38,595 bases of DNA from Chitinophagaceae bacterium (GTDB taxonomy: Bacteria > Bacteroidota > Bacteroidia > Cytophagales > Cytophagaceae). Location of the stretch: positions 1 through 38,595 of the forward strand of contig JAQBNU010000080.1 of assembly GCA_028288365.1 (NCBI GenBank), in the 5' to 3' direction. Within the stretch, counting starts at the first letter, position 1; each line of letters starts with the position of its first letter. Both the position numbers and the translations under genes were made by a program. This document shows positions 31,126-38,595 of the stretch, piece by piece. The notes under the pieces were generated by a model. The model did not search any database, had not been told where the DNA came from, and was given only the letters and a program-made list of their open reading frames with translations.

Positions 31126-31707
31126 GTGAATGCAGCCAACACATACGAGGCCATTGTAATAGGTACTTCCGCCGGAGGATTAATTGCTCTTGCCTCTATT
31201 TTAAAAGGAATTCCACACAACTATCCCTTACCCATCATTGTCGTTCAACATAGGGCAAAGGATCCAAAAGACTTGCTGGAAGAAGTATTGCAAAGTAAAT
31301 GTGTCATTCCCATTCGGCAGGCCAATGAAAAAGAATCCATACAAAAAGGAACGGTTTACATCGCGCCTCCTGATTACCACTTACTGATTGAAAATGACCG
31401 CACTTTTTCTTTATCGTCTGATGAATTGATACAATACAGCAGACCCTCTATCGATGTCTTATTTGAATCGGCAGCTGCCGTTTATCGAAATAAACTTGTT
31501 GGTATCATACTTACTGGCGCAAACCACGACGGAGCTTCAGGTTTAGCCCTGATAAAAAAATTAGGTGGATTCACCATCGTACAAGACCCTCTTGAAGCAA
31601 CGTTTCCAATCATGCCAGAGGCTGCCATTCAGTCTACGCAAACCACACACATCTGGAATCTATCGGCCATACAACACTTCATACTTCATATTCATTCTGA
31701 TCAATGA
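31126..31707 (+). CDS. cheB: CheB-type methylesterase, without receiver domain
   Basis: A 193-residue stand-alone CheB catalytic domain. It starts with GTG immediately after the cheR stop. The Ser-His-Asp triad is visible in GTSAGG (near residue 14), VVQHR and TGANHDGASG, and the active-site segments YIAPPDYHLL and YSRPSIDVLFESAA are family-typical. It demethylates or deamidates receptor glutamates. Classical CheB has an N-terminal receiver that controls activity; this one lacks it, so the lone receiver or a kinase receiver in the same operon may supply control in trans. Its stop overlaps the next ATG by 4 bp. Confidence 0.92.
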   Translation: MNAANTYEAIVIGTSAGGLIALASILKGIPHNYPLPIIVVQHRAKDPKDLLEEVLQSKCVIPIRQANEKESIQKGTVYIAPPDYHLLIENDRTFSLSSDELIQYSRPSIDVLFESAAAVYRNKLVGIILTGANHDGASGLALIKKLGGFTIVQDPLEATFPIMPEAAIQSTQTTHIWNLSAIQHFILHIHSDQ

Positions 31708-33581
31708 AAAACAATACGACTAAGTCAGTCATTCTGATTGTTGACGATAAACCTGGCAACATCTACGCATTGGAAAATTTATTAGCCAGTAAAGACACCA
31801 CGCTCCTGAATGCTAAAGGAGGAAAGGAAGCATTGCAAATTATACTGAACAATGAAATTGACCTGATCATTTTAGATGTTCAGATGCCTGAAATGGATGG
31901 TTTTGAGGTAGCCAACATTTTAAAATCAAACAAAAGAACCAAGGATATCCCTATCATTTTTGCTTCTGCTGAAAAGAAAGAACTTCAATCTCAAATGAAA
32001 GGTTATGAGGAAGGTGCCATTGATTACCTCTTCAAGCCACTGGATCCCGACATTGTAAAGGCAAAGGTGTCGGTGTTTCTTAAAATTCAATTGCAGAAAA
32101 AAGAGTTGATAGAGAAGAACAACTCTTTGCAAAAAAGTGCACTGCTCATCAATAATTCCGCTGACATCATCGGGATCATTGATGCCGAAACACTCAAAAT
32201 AGAAGAAATGAATCAGGCCTTTACCAACATACTAGGCTATTCCTTAAAAGAAATAAAAGATACGGCTATACTTTTTTTTCTAAGCAACGCAGACCGCATC
32301 ATGGTCAAACAACTAAGCGGCAAAACGAACGATCAGTTGTCATTTGAAACACACATTTATTGCAAAGACAGAAGTTTAAAATGGCTCCAATGGAAAGTCG
32401 TCGTCAAAGAAAGTAAATGGTATATCAACGCAAGAGACATTACGGAATTAAAACAGGTAGAAAAAATCAGGAATTACCTGGCCACTGTTGTCAAACAATC
32501 CAATGATGCCATCTACATCCATGACCACGAAGGGCAGATCATTTCCTGGAACGAAGGAGCTGAAAAAATGTATGGATACACGGAAACAGAAGCGTTGAAA
32601 ATGAAAATCTGGAACATCATTCCAGAATACATGCAACCCGAAACCGGACAACTTGTGCATCAAATCATCCATGGAGAAAAAATCCATGACCATGAAACCA
32701 AACGCATTACGAAACATGGAAAACTACTGGATGTCCTATTCTCAGCAGCAGTAATAGACGATTCGATAGAAGAACAACAATCGATCGCGATCACGGAGCA
32801 GGACATTACACAACAGAAGATCGCAGACGAGCACATCAAACAACTCAATACCGATTTGCAAAACAATGTGGTCCAATTGGAATTATCAAACAAAGAAATG
32901 GAATCTTTTTCTTATTCTGTATCGCACGATCTACGTGCTCCACTGCGAGCGCTTAGCGGATATTCTGCCATGATCGAAGATGGCTATGAGCATGTGCTGG
33001 ATGCTGAAGCCAAACGCCTGCTTGATCATATTAAATCCAATGCCAAAAAGATGGGGATCTTGATTGATGACTTGCTCGCCTTTTCGAGAATGGGAAAAAC
33101 AGAAGTACGAAAATCACATATCGATATGGCAGAAATGGTAAAGTATATCTTACAAGACATGAATACTACCAAGCCCATCAATGTGGATGTTAAACTCAAC
33201 ACCATTCTTCCTGCTTACGGCGATCGATCCTTACTGAATCAGGTATGGGTAAATTTAATTTCCAATGCGATAAAATATTCTTCAAAAAATCAGAACCCTG
33301 TTATAGAAATTCAATCCATCCCTTCGGATGAAGAAGTGACCTATTCCGTAAAGGACAATGGTGTGGGATTTGACATGAAATATGCAGACAAGTTGTTTGG
33401 TGTATTTCAACGGCTGCACAGCAATACGGACTTTGAAGGTACAGGTGTGGGTTTAGCCATCGTTCACCGGATCATTACCAAACATGGTGGTAAAATATGG
33501 GCAGAAGCAAAACAAAACGAAGGAGCAACTTTCTACTTTACCTTGCAGGCTTCTGCGCCTACCGAAGTCAAGCAATTGTAA
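31704..33581 (+). CDS. Cytoplasmic REC-PAS-PAS-histidine kinase
   Basis: A 625-residue soluble kinase. The receiver covers residues 8-125 (Asp58 in LIILDVQMPEMDG, Lys111 in YLFKPLD). PAS domains lie at about 145-255 (NSADIIGIIDAETLKIEEMN) and 262-375 (NDAIYIHDHEGQIISWNEGAEKMYGY). HisKA carries His408 in SYSVSHDLRAPLRAL. The HATPase shows NLISNAIKYS, DNGVGFDM and GTGVGLAIVHRI. The bacteriophytochrome-type HisKA motif and lack of TM segments imply cytoplasmic sensing. With an N-terminal receiver it can be controlled by the upstream hybrid kinase. It is the last gene of the operon and converges on the SDR gene. Confidence 0.92.
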   Translation: MKNNTTKSVILIVDDKPGNIYALENLLASKDTTLLNAKGGKEALQIILNNEIDLIILDVQMPEMDGFEVANILKSNKRTKDIPIIFASAEKKELQSQMKGYEEGAIDYLFKPLDPDIVKAKVSVFLKIQLQKKELIEKNNSLQKSALLINNSADIIGIIDAETLKIEEMNQAFTNILGYSLKEIKDTAILFFLSNADRIMVKQLSGKTNDQLSFETHIYCKDRSLKWLQWKVVVKESKWYINARDITELKQVEKIRNYLATVVKQSNDAIYIHDHEGQIISWNEGAEKMYGYTETEALKMKIWNIIPEYMQPETGQLVHQIIHGEKIHDHETKRITKHGKLLDVLFSAAVIDDSIEEQQSIAITEQDITQQKIADEHIKQLNTDLQNNVVQLELSNKEMESFSYSVSHDLRAPLRALSGYSAMIEDGYEHVLDAEAKRLLDHIKSNAKKMGILIDDLLAFSRMGKTEVRKSHIDMAEMVKYILQDMNTTKPINVDVKLNTILPAYGDRSLLNQVWVNLISNAIKYSSKNQNPVIEIQSIPSDEEVTYSVKDNGVGFDMKYADKLFGVFQRLHSNTDFEGTGVGLAIVHRIITKHGGKIWAEAKQNEGATFYFTLQASAPTEVKQL

Positions 33582-33641
33582 AGCATAAGTTAGCTTATAA
33601 ATTAGCATGACTTCATAGACGACATGAGCGGTATGTATGAC

Positions 33642-34397
33642 CTAATTCTTTCTGTAGATCGTGGTAGGCCCGGCTTGTGCCGCAGGATAGATCAAAAGAT
33701 CCGCAATGGTGACATGAGCCGGTGCCGTAACGGCATATACAATGGCATCGGCAATGTCTTTCGCTTGCAGTGGCTCAAACCCTTCGTATACTTTTTTTGC
33801 TTTTTCACGATCTCCGTGAAAGCGTACAACTGAGAATTCTGTTTCAACCGCACCCGGAGCAATGTTGGTAATCTTAATGCCGTGTTGTGTTAAGTCAAGA
33901 CGCATGCCTTCACTGATGGCTTCCACTGCTTTTTTAGACGCGCAATACACAGCGCCATTCGCATAGGTTTCTTTTCCAGCTATAGAACTTATATTGACGA
34001 TGTGCCCCGCCTTATGCTTGATCATATCTGATATCAATGCTTTGGAAACATACAGCAGTCCCTTTACATTCCCATCGATCATCGCATCCCAGTCCGCCAC
34101 ATCACCGTCTTGTATGGATGATAAGCCGTGGGCGTTGCCGGCATTGTTGATGAGCACATCAATCTTTTTCCATTCTGCGGGTAAACCATGGATAGCATGT
34201 ACCACTTCCTGATTATTTCTGACATCAAAATTCAATGTAATGACTTTCACTTTTTTGGACAGTTCTTTTTGAATCTCCTCCAGGCGATCTTTGCGACGTC
34301 CGCAAATAATAAGATTCATGCCGATCTCTGCGAATGCTTGTGCCGTTGCCCATCCAATCCCTGAAGTAGCGCCGGTGATGAATGCTGTTTTACTCAT
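33642..34397 (-). CDS. YdfG-like short-chain dehydrogenase
   Basis: A 251-residue SDR with TGATSGIG at residues 9-16, NNAG at 84-87, Ser138 in NISSIAG, Tyr151 and Lys155 (VYCASKKA). The CGRRKDRL segment after the second strand carries the Arg pair that favours NADPH. The motif order and the VETEFSVVRFHGD and LLIYPAAQA segments match the YdfG group of NADP-dependent 3-hydroxy acid (serine, allo-threonine) dehydrogenases. It converges with the signalling operon with a 60-bp gap and seems independent of it. A degraded copy of its last 27 codons lies at 25953-26036. Confidence 0.92.
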   Translation of the reverse strand: MSKTAFITGATSGIGWATAQAFAEIGMNLIICGRRKDRLEEIQKELSKKVKVITLNFDVRNNQEVVHAIHGLPAEWKKIDVLINNAGNAHGLSSIQDGDVADWDAMIDGNVKGLLYVSKALISDMIKHKAGHIVNISSIAGKETYANGAVYCASKKAVEAISEGMRLDLTQHGIKITNIAPGAVETEFSVVRFHGDREKAKKVYEGFEPLQAKDIADAIVYAVTAPAHVTIADLLIYPAAQAGPTTIYRKN

Positions 34398-34570
34398 TCT
34401 GATTTCAAGGTATAGATGTTGTTGATTACAATCGATAAGTTGATATGGAATAGCTTTAATCTATGGTTTGCGAAGTTAATGAATATTAAGTTTAATAAGA
34501 ATATAAGTAACAGGTTCACCTACTTTGAAGGGGGGAACTACTTTTTCTTTAAGTGAAAGGTACGTTAACA

Positions 34571-36529
34571 TTATAATAAATAATTTTCCCATTTGTTCAT
34601 CGGCAGATGCTTTGCTTCCATTTCCTTTTTTTTATCTGAAACTTTTTTTCGGATTTTCCAACAAGTATTCATGCTGATTTTCAGATTTCCACTTAACTCT
34701 TCCAGCGTATTTTTTTTCGGATTGACTACTGCCAGGTAAGTAATGTAGAACGCTTTATTCAAATCTGTTTTGATGCCATGAAATAATGTGCCGGCTGTAG
34801 GACTCTCACGATGGTTGCATTTACTGCATTTTCTTGACAAAGGTGTATCTCCCTTGTTGTATTTTGTATTGTTACACTTTTGACAACGGTAACCATCTTT
34901 CCATTTCAATTCACAGAGATAAAGCAGGCATGCCGTTTCATGGGGAAATATTTTCAAAAAATCTTCCATAGTAATTTCATCTCCGGCGATACTGGCGATC
35001 GTTTTTTGTTTTACTTCCTTATTAAGCTCCCAGTTGTTTTTATCGAGAGACGAATTCATCTCTTCGAGTTTAGCGGACATCAACGCAAGCTTTTGATTCT
35101 TTTCCTGCAATTCCGAATTCTTATCTATTAATTCAATGGTTCTTTCCTGTACCTTTTTTTCTAATTCTCTGTTGATACGATCTTTTAATTCTTCCTTTTC
35201 TTTCAGTTGCACTACTAACGTGGCTTGCGCCTGCTCTTTTTCTTTTAATGCTTCATAGGCTGTTTGCTGCGCTTGTTCTTTCTCTTTCGTTGAGATATAA
35301 ATTTTTTCTCCCAAAGCAAAGGACATCAGTACGATTTCAATAATGAATCCGAAGTTGAAAATGTAAACGGTAAAAAAAGTATGTTCAATAAATCCCAGCA
35401 TCCTTGCCTGGAAAATGAATACACTTATTAGTAAAAAGGAATACGCGATCAGGTAATAACGAATATAATGATTGCCTTGACGATACAAATAAAAAGAGGC
35501 TGCATAAAGCAGGATAAAAGGAAAGACATAAAAATATTGCTTCGGCGTATGCACTTCCTTCTGGAAATATTCCAGTACTAATAGCAAAGCAAATACGATG
35601 ATATCAGCCAGTAGAATTAAGAAAATCGTTCGCGCCTTTTTTCTCAGTTCCAAAAAGGAGATCGAATAGAAAGCGAAACTCAGTAATAAAAACAATTCGA
35701 AATAGTGATTGAGCCATTGATTCAAGACCGGTGACTGCGGCCACAGATATTGAAATCCTATTCCATCTTCCCTGAACGTATAGAGTGCACAGCTGATGAC
35801 ATAGAAAACGTAAAACAAATAATTCTTCTCTCTCAGATTAAAGTAGAGGAAAAGATTGTAAAGCATCATGATCAGTAAAATACCATAATAAAGACCAAGC
35901 ATGTAGTATTCCCATAAAGCATAAGAGGTGAATTTTTCTACGCTTTTTACGCTGATCATAAAACTGCAAATCAATGGGGATTTGAGTCGCAAGAGGTATT
36001 CCGTTTTGGCTCGCAATGGAAGAGCAAAGACGAGATTTTTATGATGATAGTTACGGGAAGAGAAAGGCAGACCATGGCCGAGTCGCCCGATGAATTTTAC
36101 AGTTCCCGAATCATACCTATATAATTCTGCCTGATCGATGTGCGGATCAGGTAGCTCTATGAGCCATTGTTGTTCAACAGAGCGTTGTTCCACCGTAAAT
36201 CTGACCCAATAAACTCCTTTAGGATAATCGCGGTTGCTTAGTTCTCCTTTGACGGCTTTAAATTCTGATGCAAACTGGTTGTTTTTAAAATCTTTGGCCA
36301 GTTTCGTTCCATTGCTGTCAAGGTAAAGATCTAGATATTCACCCTTTAAATAGTATTCACCACTTTCATTATCTATCACCACAGGCTCGGCCCCCGATGC
36401 CTGTTTTATTCCTGACATAAGGCAAAACAAGAGCAGCCCAAAGCATCCAAGCGTCTTTGATCCGCAAAGTATAAAAAAAATGTTTTTATAGACCTCTTTT
36501 ATGCAGATTGGCAGTTTTTCATGATTCAT
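34571..36529 (-). CDS. 7TMR-DISM sensor fused to an IS1595-type transposase DNA-binding domain
   Basis: A 652-residue membrane protein. A signal or first TM segment spans about 16-47 (cleavage near ASGA). A 7TMR-DISMED2-like extracellular beta domain follows at about 50-190 (KGVYWVRFTVEQ, PDPHIDQAELYRYD). Seven membrane helices lie at about 207-408, the first as YYMLGLYYGILLIMMLYNLFLYF. A coiled coil of KEKEQAQ/EKKVQERT type spans about 412-510. The end (about 521-636) is the IS1595-type zinc ribbon: Cys549, Cys552, Cys568 and Cys571, then SPTAGTLFHGIKTDLNKAFY and a helical KNTLEELSGNLKISMNTCWKIRKKV. The DDE catalytic domain is absent. It probably turns an external signal into DNA binding without a phosphorelay (inference). 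It is divergent from the GH16 gene by 136 bp. Confidence 0.88.
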   Translation of the reverse strand: MNHEKLPICIKEVYKNIFFILCGSKTLGCFGLLLFCLMSGIKQASGAEPVVIDNESGEYYLKGEYLDLYLDSNGTKLAKDFKNNQFASEFKAVKGELSNRDYPKGVYWVRFTVEQRSVEQQWLIELPDPHIDQAELYRYDSGTVKFIGRLGHGLPFSSRNYHHKNLVFALPLRAKTEYLLRLKSPLICSFMISVKSVEKFTSYALWEYYMLGLYYGILLIMMLYNLFLYFNLREKNYLFYVFYVISCALYTFREDGIGFQYLWPQSPVLNQWLNHYFELFLLLSFAFYSISFLELRKKARTIFLILLADIIVFALLLVLEYFQKEVHTPKQYFYVFPFILLYAASFYLYRQGNHYIRYYLIAYSFLLISVFIFQARMLGFIEHTFFTVYIFNFGFIIEIVLMSFALGEKIYISTKEKEQAQQTAYEALKEKEQAQATLVVQLKEKEELKDRINRELEKKVQERTIELIDKNSELQEKNQKLALMSAKLEEMNSSLDKNNWELNKEVKQKTIASIAGDEITMEDFLKIFPHETACLLYLCELKWKDGYRCQKCNNTKYNKGDTPLSRKCSKCNHRESPTAGTLFHGIKTDLNKAFYITYLAVVNPKKNTLEELSGNLKISMNTCWKIRKKVSDKKKEMEAKHLPMNKWENYLL

Positions 36530-36665
36530 ATCCGTGTAAAACTAACATAAAAAGAAGCTGTAAAACAAGGGTATTTTAAGAAAAAATATAACTATACCTT
36601 CCTTTATTTTATGCACCAACATACTTTGGTCATAAATATATCTTTTAACCAAAACTTAAACGCAT
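36530..36665. promoter_or_regulatory. Divergent promoter region, sensor/GH16
   Basis: 136 bp shared by two divergent genes. TACCCTTG on the minus strand (36566-36573) is one base from TAnnTTTG and could be the sensor's -7 box. An inverted repeat TTTGGT-N17-ACCAAA (36625-36653) lies 12 bp before the GH16 start and is a candidate operator. Neither site is proven. Confidence 0.4.
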
Positions 36666-38372
36666 ATGAGAAATTATTCCTTTTTCGGGGTGCTTTTCGC
36701 ACTCATTATCTTTTCCAGCAGCGGCCAGGCCCAAAGCTGGGACCTGGAATGGTCTGACGAATTCAACGGCAGCATCAGCTCCAACTGGGTTTTCGAAACC
36801 GGTGCCGGTGGTTGGGGAAACAATGAGTTGGAATACTATCGTCGTGAAAATGCTTCCGTTGAAGACGGTAAATTGGTGATTACTGCCCGTCATGAAAATT
36901 ACGGTGGTGCTCAATACACTTCTGCTCGAATGAAAACCCAGGGTAAAAAATACTGGAAATACGGTAAAATCGAAGCCCGTATTGCGATGCCTGCCTTTCA
37001 AGGCATATGGCCTGCCTTCTGGATGCTCGGCGAAAATATTTCCAGTGTGGGTTGGCCGAATTGCGGAGAAATCGACATCATGGAGCACATCAATGACGGC
37101 GGTAACGTGCATGGTACCATCCACTGGCTGGATAATACCGGAAACCATGCTCAATACACAGGTAGCACTAGTACGAGTGTAACCAGCTACCACACCTATG
37201 CTGTAGAATGGGATGCCTCTGCTATCAGATGGTATGTAGATGGCGTGAAATACCATGAAGCAAACATTGCTAACAGTATTAATGGAACATCGGAATTGCA
37301 TGAAAACTTCTTTATCCTGCTCAACCTGGCAGTCGGTGGAGACTGGCCTGGCTCTAGTGTAAACAACAGCGGTATGCCGGCTAAAATGTATGTAGACTAT
37401 GTGCGCGTTTATAAGCAAGGCAGTGCCCCTGCTGCTATCGCTACAGTATATAAAGATTGTGATTTTGGTGGCTCTGCGGTAGGTCTTCCGGCGGGAGACT
37501 ACAACCTGTCTGCATTGCAGGCCCACGGTGTAAAAAATGACGACATATCTTCCTTTCATTTGCAAAGCGGATATGAGATGGTGTTGTACGACAATTCAGA
37601 TTTTTCAGGTGCAAGTCTCACACGTAGCAGCAACATCAATTGTCTGGTGGATGAAGGTTGGAATGACCGTACCTCTTCACTTCGGATACGCAAGGTGACG
37701 ACTTCCTCATTCACCCGAACCATACAGGCAGAAAGCTATTCAGAGATGGCCGGTGTACAGTTAGAAAACACGACCGATGCTGGAGGTGGACAGGACGTGG
37801 GCTGGATCGACACTGGAGACTGGATGGCCTATAAGGACATCAATTTTCCAAGCAGCGGTTCGTACAAAGTAGAGTATCGCGTGGCAGGCAACGGCGGGAA
37901 ATTATCTCTTGACCTAAACTCAGGTTCCAAAGTACTAGGTGCGCTCAACGTACCGTCAACCGGAGGCTGGCAAAACTGGACAACCATTTCTCATACTGTA
38001 AGCGTAACAGCGGGTACCTACAAGCTGGGTATCTATGCTGCGACTGGTGGTTGGAACCTGAACTGGATTAAGATTACCAAGGTTTCCAGTGCCCGTTCGG
38101 AAGACGATGCAGAGGCTTCCTCTACTGACGCACCAAGCTATGCTGTTGCGATAAACGCCTATCCCAACCCGACTGAAAACAACATTACCATTAATATGCC
38201 TGTCGGTATGCAAAACTGCAACGTGAAGATTACGGACTTAGCAGGAAACAACATACGTGAAACTACATTGAATGGTAATACACTTGATATTTCTGATCTC
38301 AAGTCAGGTGTATACATTCTCTTGCTTGATCACGATGGACAGCGTACTCCACTGCGAGTGGTAAAACAATAA
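36666..38372 (+). CDS. Secreted GH16 beta-glucanase with crystallin, CBM6 and T9SS sorting domains
   Basis: A 568-residue secreted enzyme. The signal peptide is residues 1-23 (SSSGQAQ). The GH16 domain at about 24-251 has the catalytic motif GEIDIMEH with nucleophile Glu135, Asp137 and acid/base Glu140; this motif with the inserted Met is typical of laminarinase-like (beta-1,3-glucanase) members. A beta/gamma-crystallin-like domain follows at about 258-343 (YKDCDFGGSAVGLPAGDYN, NDDISSFHLQSGYEMVLYD). A CBM6 is at about 350-472 (IQAESYSEMAGVQLE .. NLNWIKITK). The type IX C-terminal signal is at about 495-568 (AYPNPTENNITIN .. LKSGVYILLL). It should be exported by T9SS and degrade external beta-glucans. 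It lies divergent from the 7TMR-DISM sensor. Confidence 0.93.
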   Translation: MRNYSFFGVLFALIIFSSSGQAQSWDLEWSDEFNGSISSNWVFETGAGGWGNNELEYYRRENASVEDGKLVITARHENYGGAQYTSARMKTQGKKYWKYGKIEARIAMPAFQGIWPAFWMLGENISSVGWPNCGEIDIMEHINDGGNVHGTIHWLDNTGNHAQYTGSTSTSVTSYHTYAVEWDASAIRWYVDGVKYHEANIANSINGTSELHENFFILLNLAVGGDWPGSSVNNSGMPAKMYVDYVRVYKQGSAPAAIATVYKDCDFGGSAVGLPAGDYNLSALQAHGVKNDDISSFHLQSGYEMVLYDNSDFSGASLTRSSNINCLVDEGWNDRTSSLRIRKVTTSSFTRTIQAESYSEMAGVQLENTTDAGGGQDVGWIDTGDWMAYKDINFPSSGSYKVEYRVAGNGGKLSLDLNSGSKVLGALNVPSTGGWQNWTTISHTVSVTAGTYKLGIYAATGGWNLNWIKITKVSSARSEDDAEASSTDAPSYAVAINAYPNPTENNITINMPVGMQNCNVKITDLAGNNIRETTLNGNTLDISDLKSGVYILLLDHDGQRTPLRVVKQ

Positions 38373-38467
38373 CGATAAGCTTTATCTGCTCACCTACTCA
38401 ATCTATTCTACTCTTGGGCAAGGGGGCATTAAAAAAGAAACAACTATTAAAATAAGAAAGGCTGTCA
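38373..38467. other. Downstream spacer of the GH16 gene
   Basis: A 95-bp spacer before the IS3-type end. It has a GATAAGCTTTATC near-palindrome just after the GH16 stop and no strong terminator. The short run GGGGGCATTAAAA at 38415-38427 echoes the IS end sequence. Confidence 0.3.
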
Positions 38468-38595
38468 TGTGGAGTGCCCCCAAAAAGTTAGACACTTATT
38501 GGGGGCATTTTTATGCGAAAAAGAAACAAGAAATATGATCTCGACTTAAAGAAGTCAATAGTAGAAAGAGTAATTAAAGGAGAATTTAGTTGTAA
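38468..38595 (+). mobile_element. IS3-type insertion sequence, left end (partial)
   Basis: From about 38468 a TG-starting end (TGGAGTGCCCCCAAAAAGTT) runs into a hairpin of TGCCCCCA and TGGGGGCA arms (38475-38507) and then a start codon. Ends of the form TG..GCCCCCAAAAAGTTAGACA are familiar from IS3-family elements. The element continues beyond the window, so its right end and target duplication cannot be checked. Confidence 0.7.
38513..38595 (+). CDS. IS3-family transposase OrfA, N-terminal part
   Basis: The last 83 bases encode MRKRNKKYDLDLKKSIVERV followed by IKGEFSC, the start of an OrfA-type helix-turn-helix protein (the basic N-terminus followed by KKSIVERVIKGE is typical of IS3 OrfA). 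The window ends after 27 codons. It would bind the IS ends and join the OrfB integrase by frameshifting in an intact element. Confidence 0.75.
   Translation, partial: MRKRNKKYDLDLKKSIVERVIKGEFSC

Noticed and set aside
34940-35170. The 7TMR-DISM gene as an IS1595 element inserted into a sensor gene.
   Set aside because: No inverted terminal repeats, target duplication or catalytic domain are visible around the zinc ribbon, and one continuous frame with a coiled-coil linker joins the parts.
36566-36573. TACCCTTG as a firm promoter of the 7TMR-DISM gene.
   Set aside because: It has one mismatch to TAnnTTTG and no clear -33 partner; kept only as a possibility within the divergent region.
36645-37565. 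A 306-codon open frame antisense to the GH16 gene.
   Set aside because: The sense strand carries signal peptide, catalytic motif and modules; the antisense product has no recognisable feature.

Overview
The window looks like a chromosomal segment of a free-living Bacteroidota bacterium, probably from the Cytophaga/Chitinophaga/Sphingobacteria side. The evidence is a TonB-dependent receptor with a carboxypeptidase-regulatory-like N-terminus, several Cys-anchored lipoproteins, a secreted GH16 glucanase with a type IX secretion (T9SS) C-terminal signal, an RteC-like protein, large CHASE3/GAF hybrid kinases, a 7TMR-DISM sensor, and TAnnTTTG-type promoter boxes. No tRNA, rRNA or CRISPR array was seen.

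Layout. 1-4350 is accessory DNA. An IS21-like end remnant has removed the 5' end of an AT-rich orphan gene. Next come a minus-strand cassette (HTH, winged-helix/DnaD-like protein, DnaC/IstB-like ATPase) and an rteC-like gene enclosed by two inverted ~190-bp repeats. 4353-14021 is mainly one co-oriented block: a TauE permease with a soluble C-terminal extension, a beta-helix-like lipoprotein, a TonB receptor, a DUF2490 barrel, a PepSY-like exported protein, and a histidine kinase/response regulator pair. Four of its upstream regions carry the same 11-bp-period direct repeat, which predicts one regulon under the local OmpR-family regulator. 14389-19015 holds ordinary metabolic and transport genes (lipoprotein, PKHD oxygenase, MFS exporter, aldo/keto reductase). 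19242-25956 is plus-strand: a small Gly/His/Tyr-rich exported protein, a LIC11966-like lipoprotein, a RetSat/CrtI-type oxidoreductase, an SDR, a PhyH dioxygenase, a DUF1571 protein with an inserted LysM, and a sphingomyelin-synthase-like PAP2 membrane protein.

26447-33581 is a tight five-gene signalling operon: CHASE3-GAF-HK with three receiver domains, a lone receiver, CheR, CheB, and REC-PAS-PAS-HK. No chemoreceptor is present. It converges on an SDR gene whose C-terminal coding end also exists as a decayed fragment beside the PAP2 gene. At 34571-36529 a 7TMR-DISM membrane sensor ends in the zinc-ribbon/helical DNA-binding module of an IS1595-type transposase without the catalytic domain. 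It is divergent from the secreted GH16 gene across only 136 bp. The window ends in the left end and first codons of an IS3-type element.

The most unusual items are the transposase-derived output domain on the 7TMR-DISM sensor, the predicted four-promoter two-component regulon, and the rteC unit bounded by inverted repeats whose internal hairpins show compensatory changes. Several intergenic palindrome families also recur. All functional statements rest on motif recognition by eye; no database search was run.
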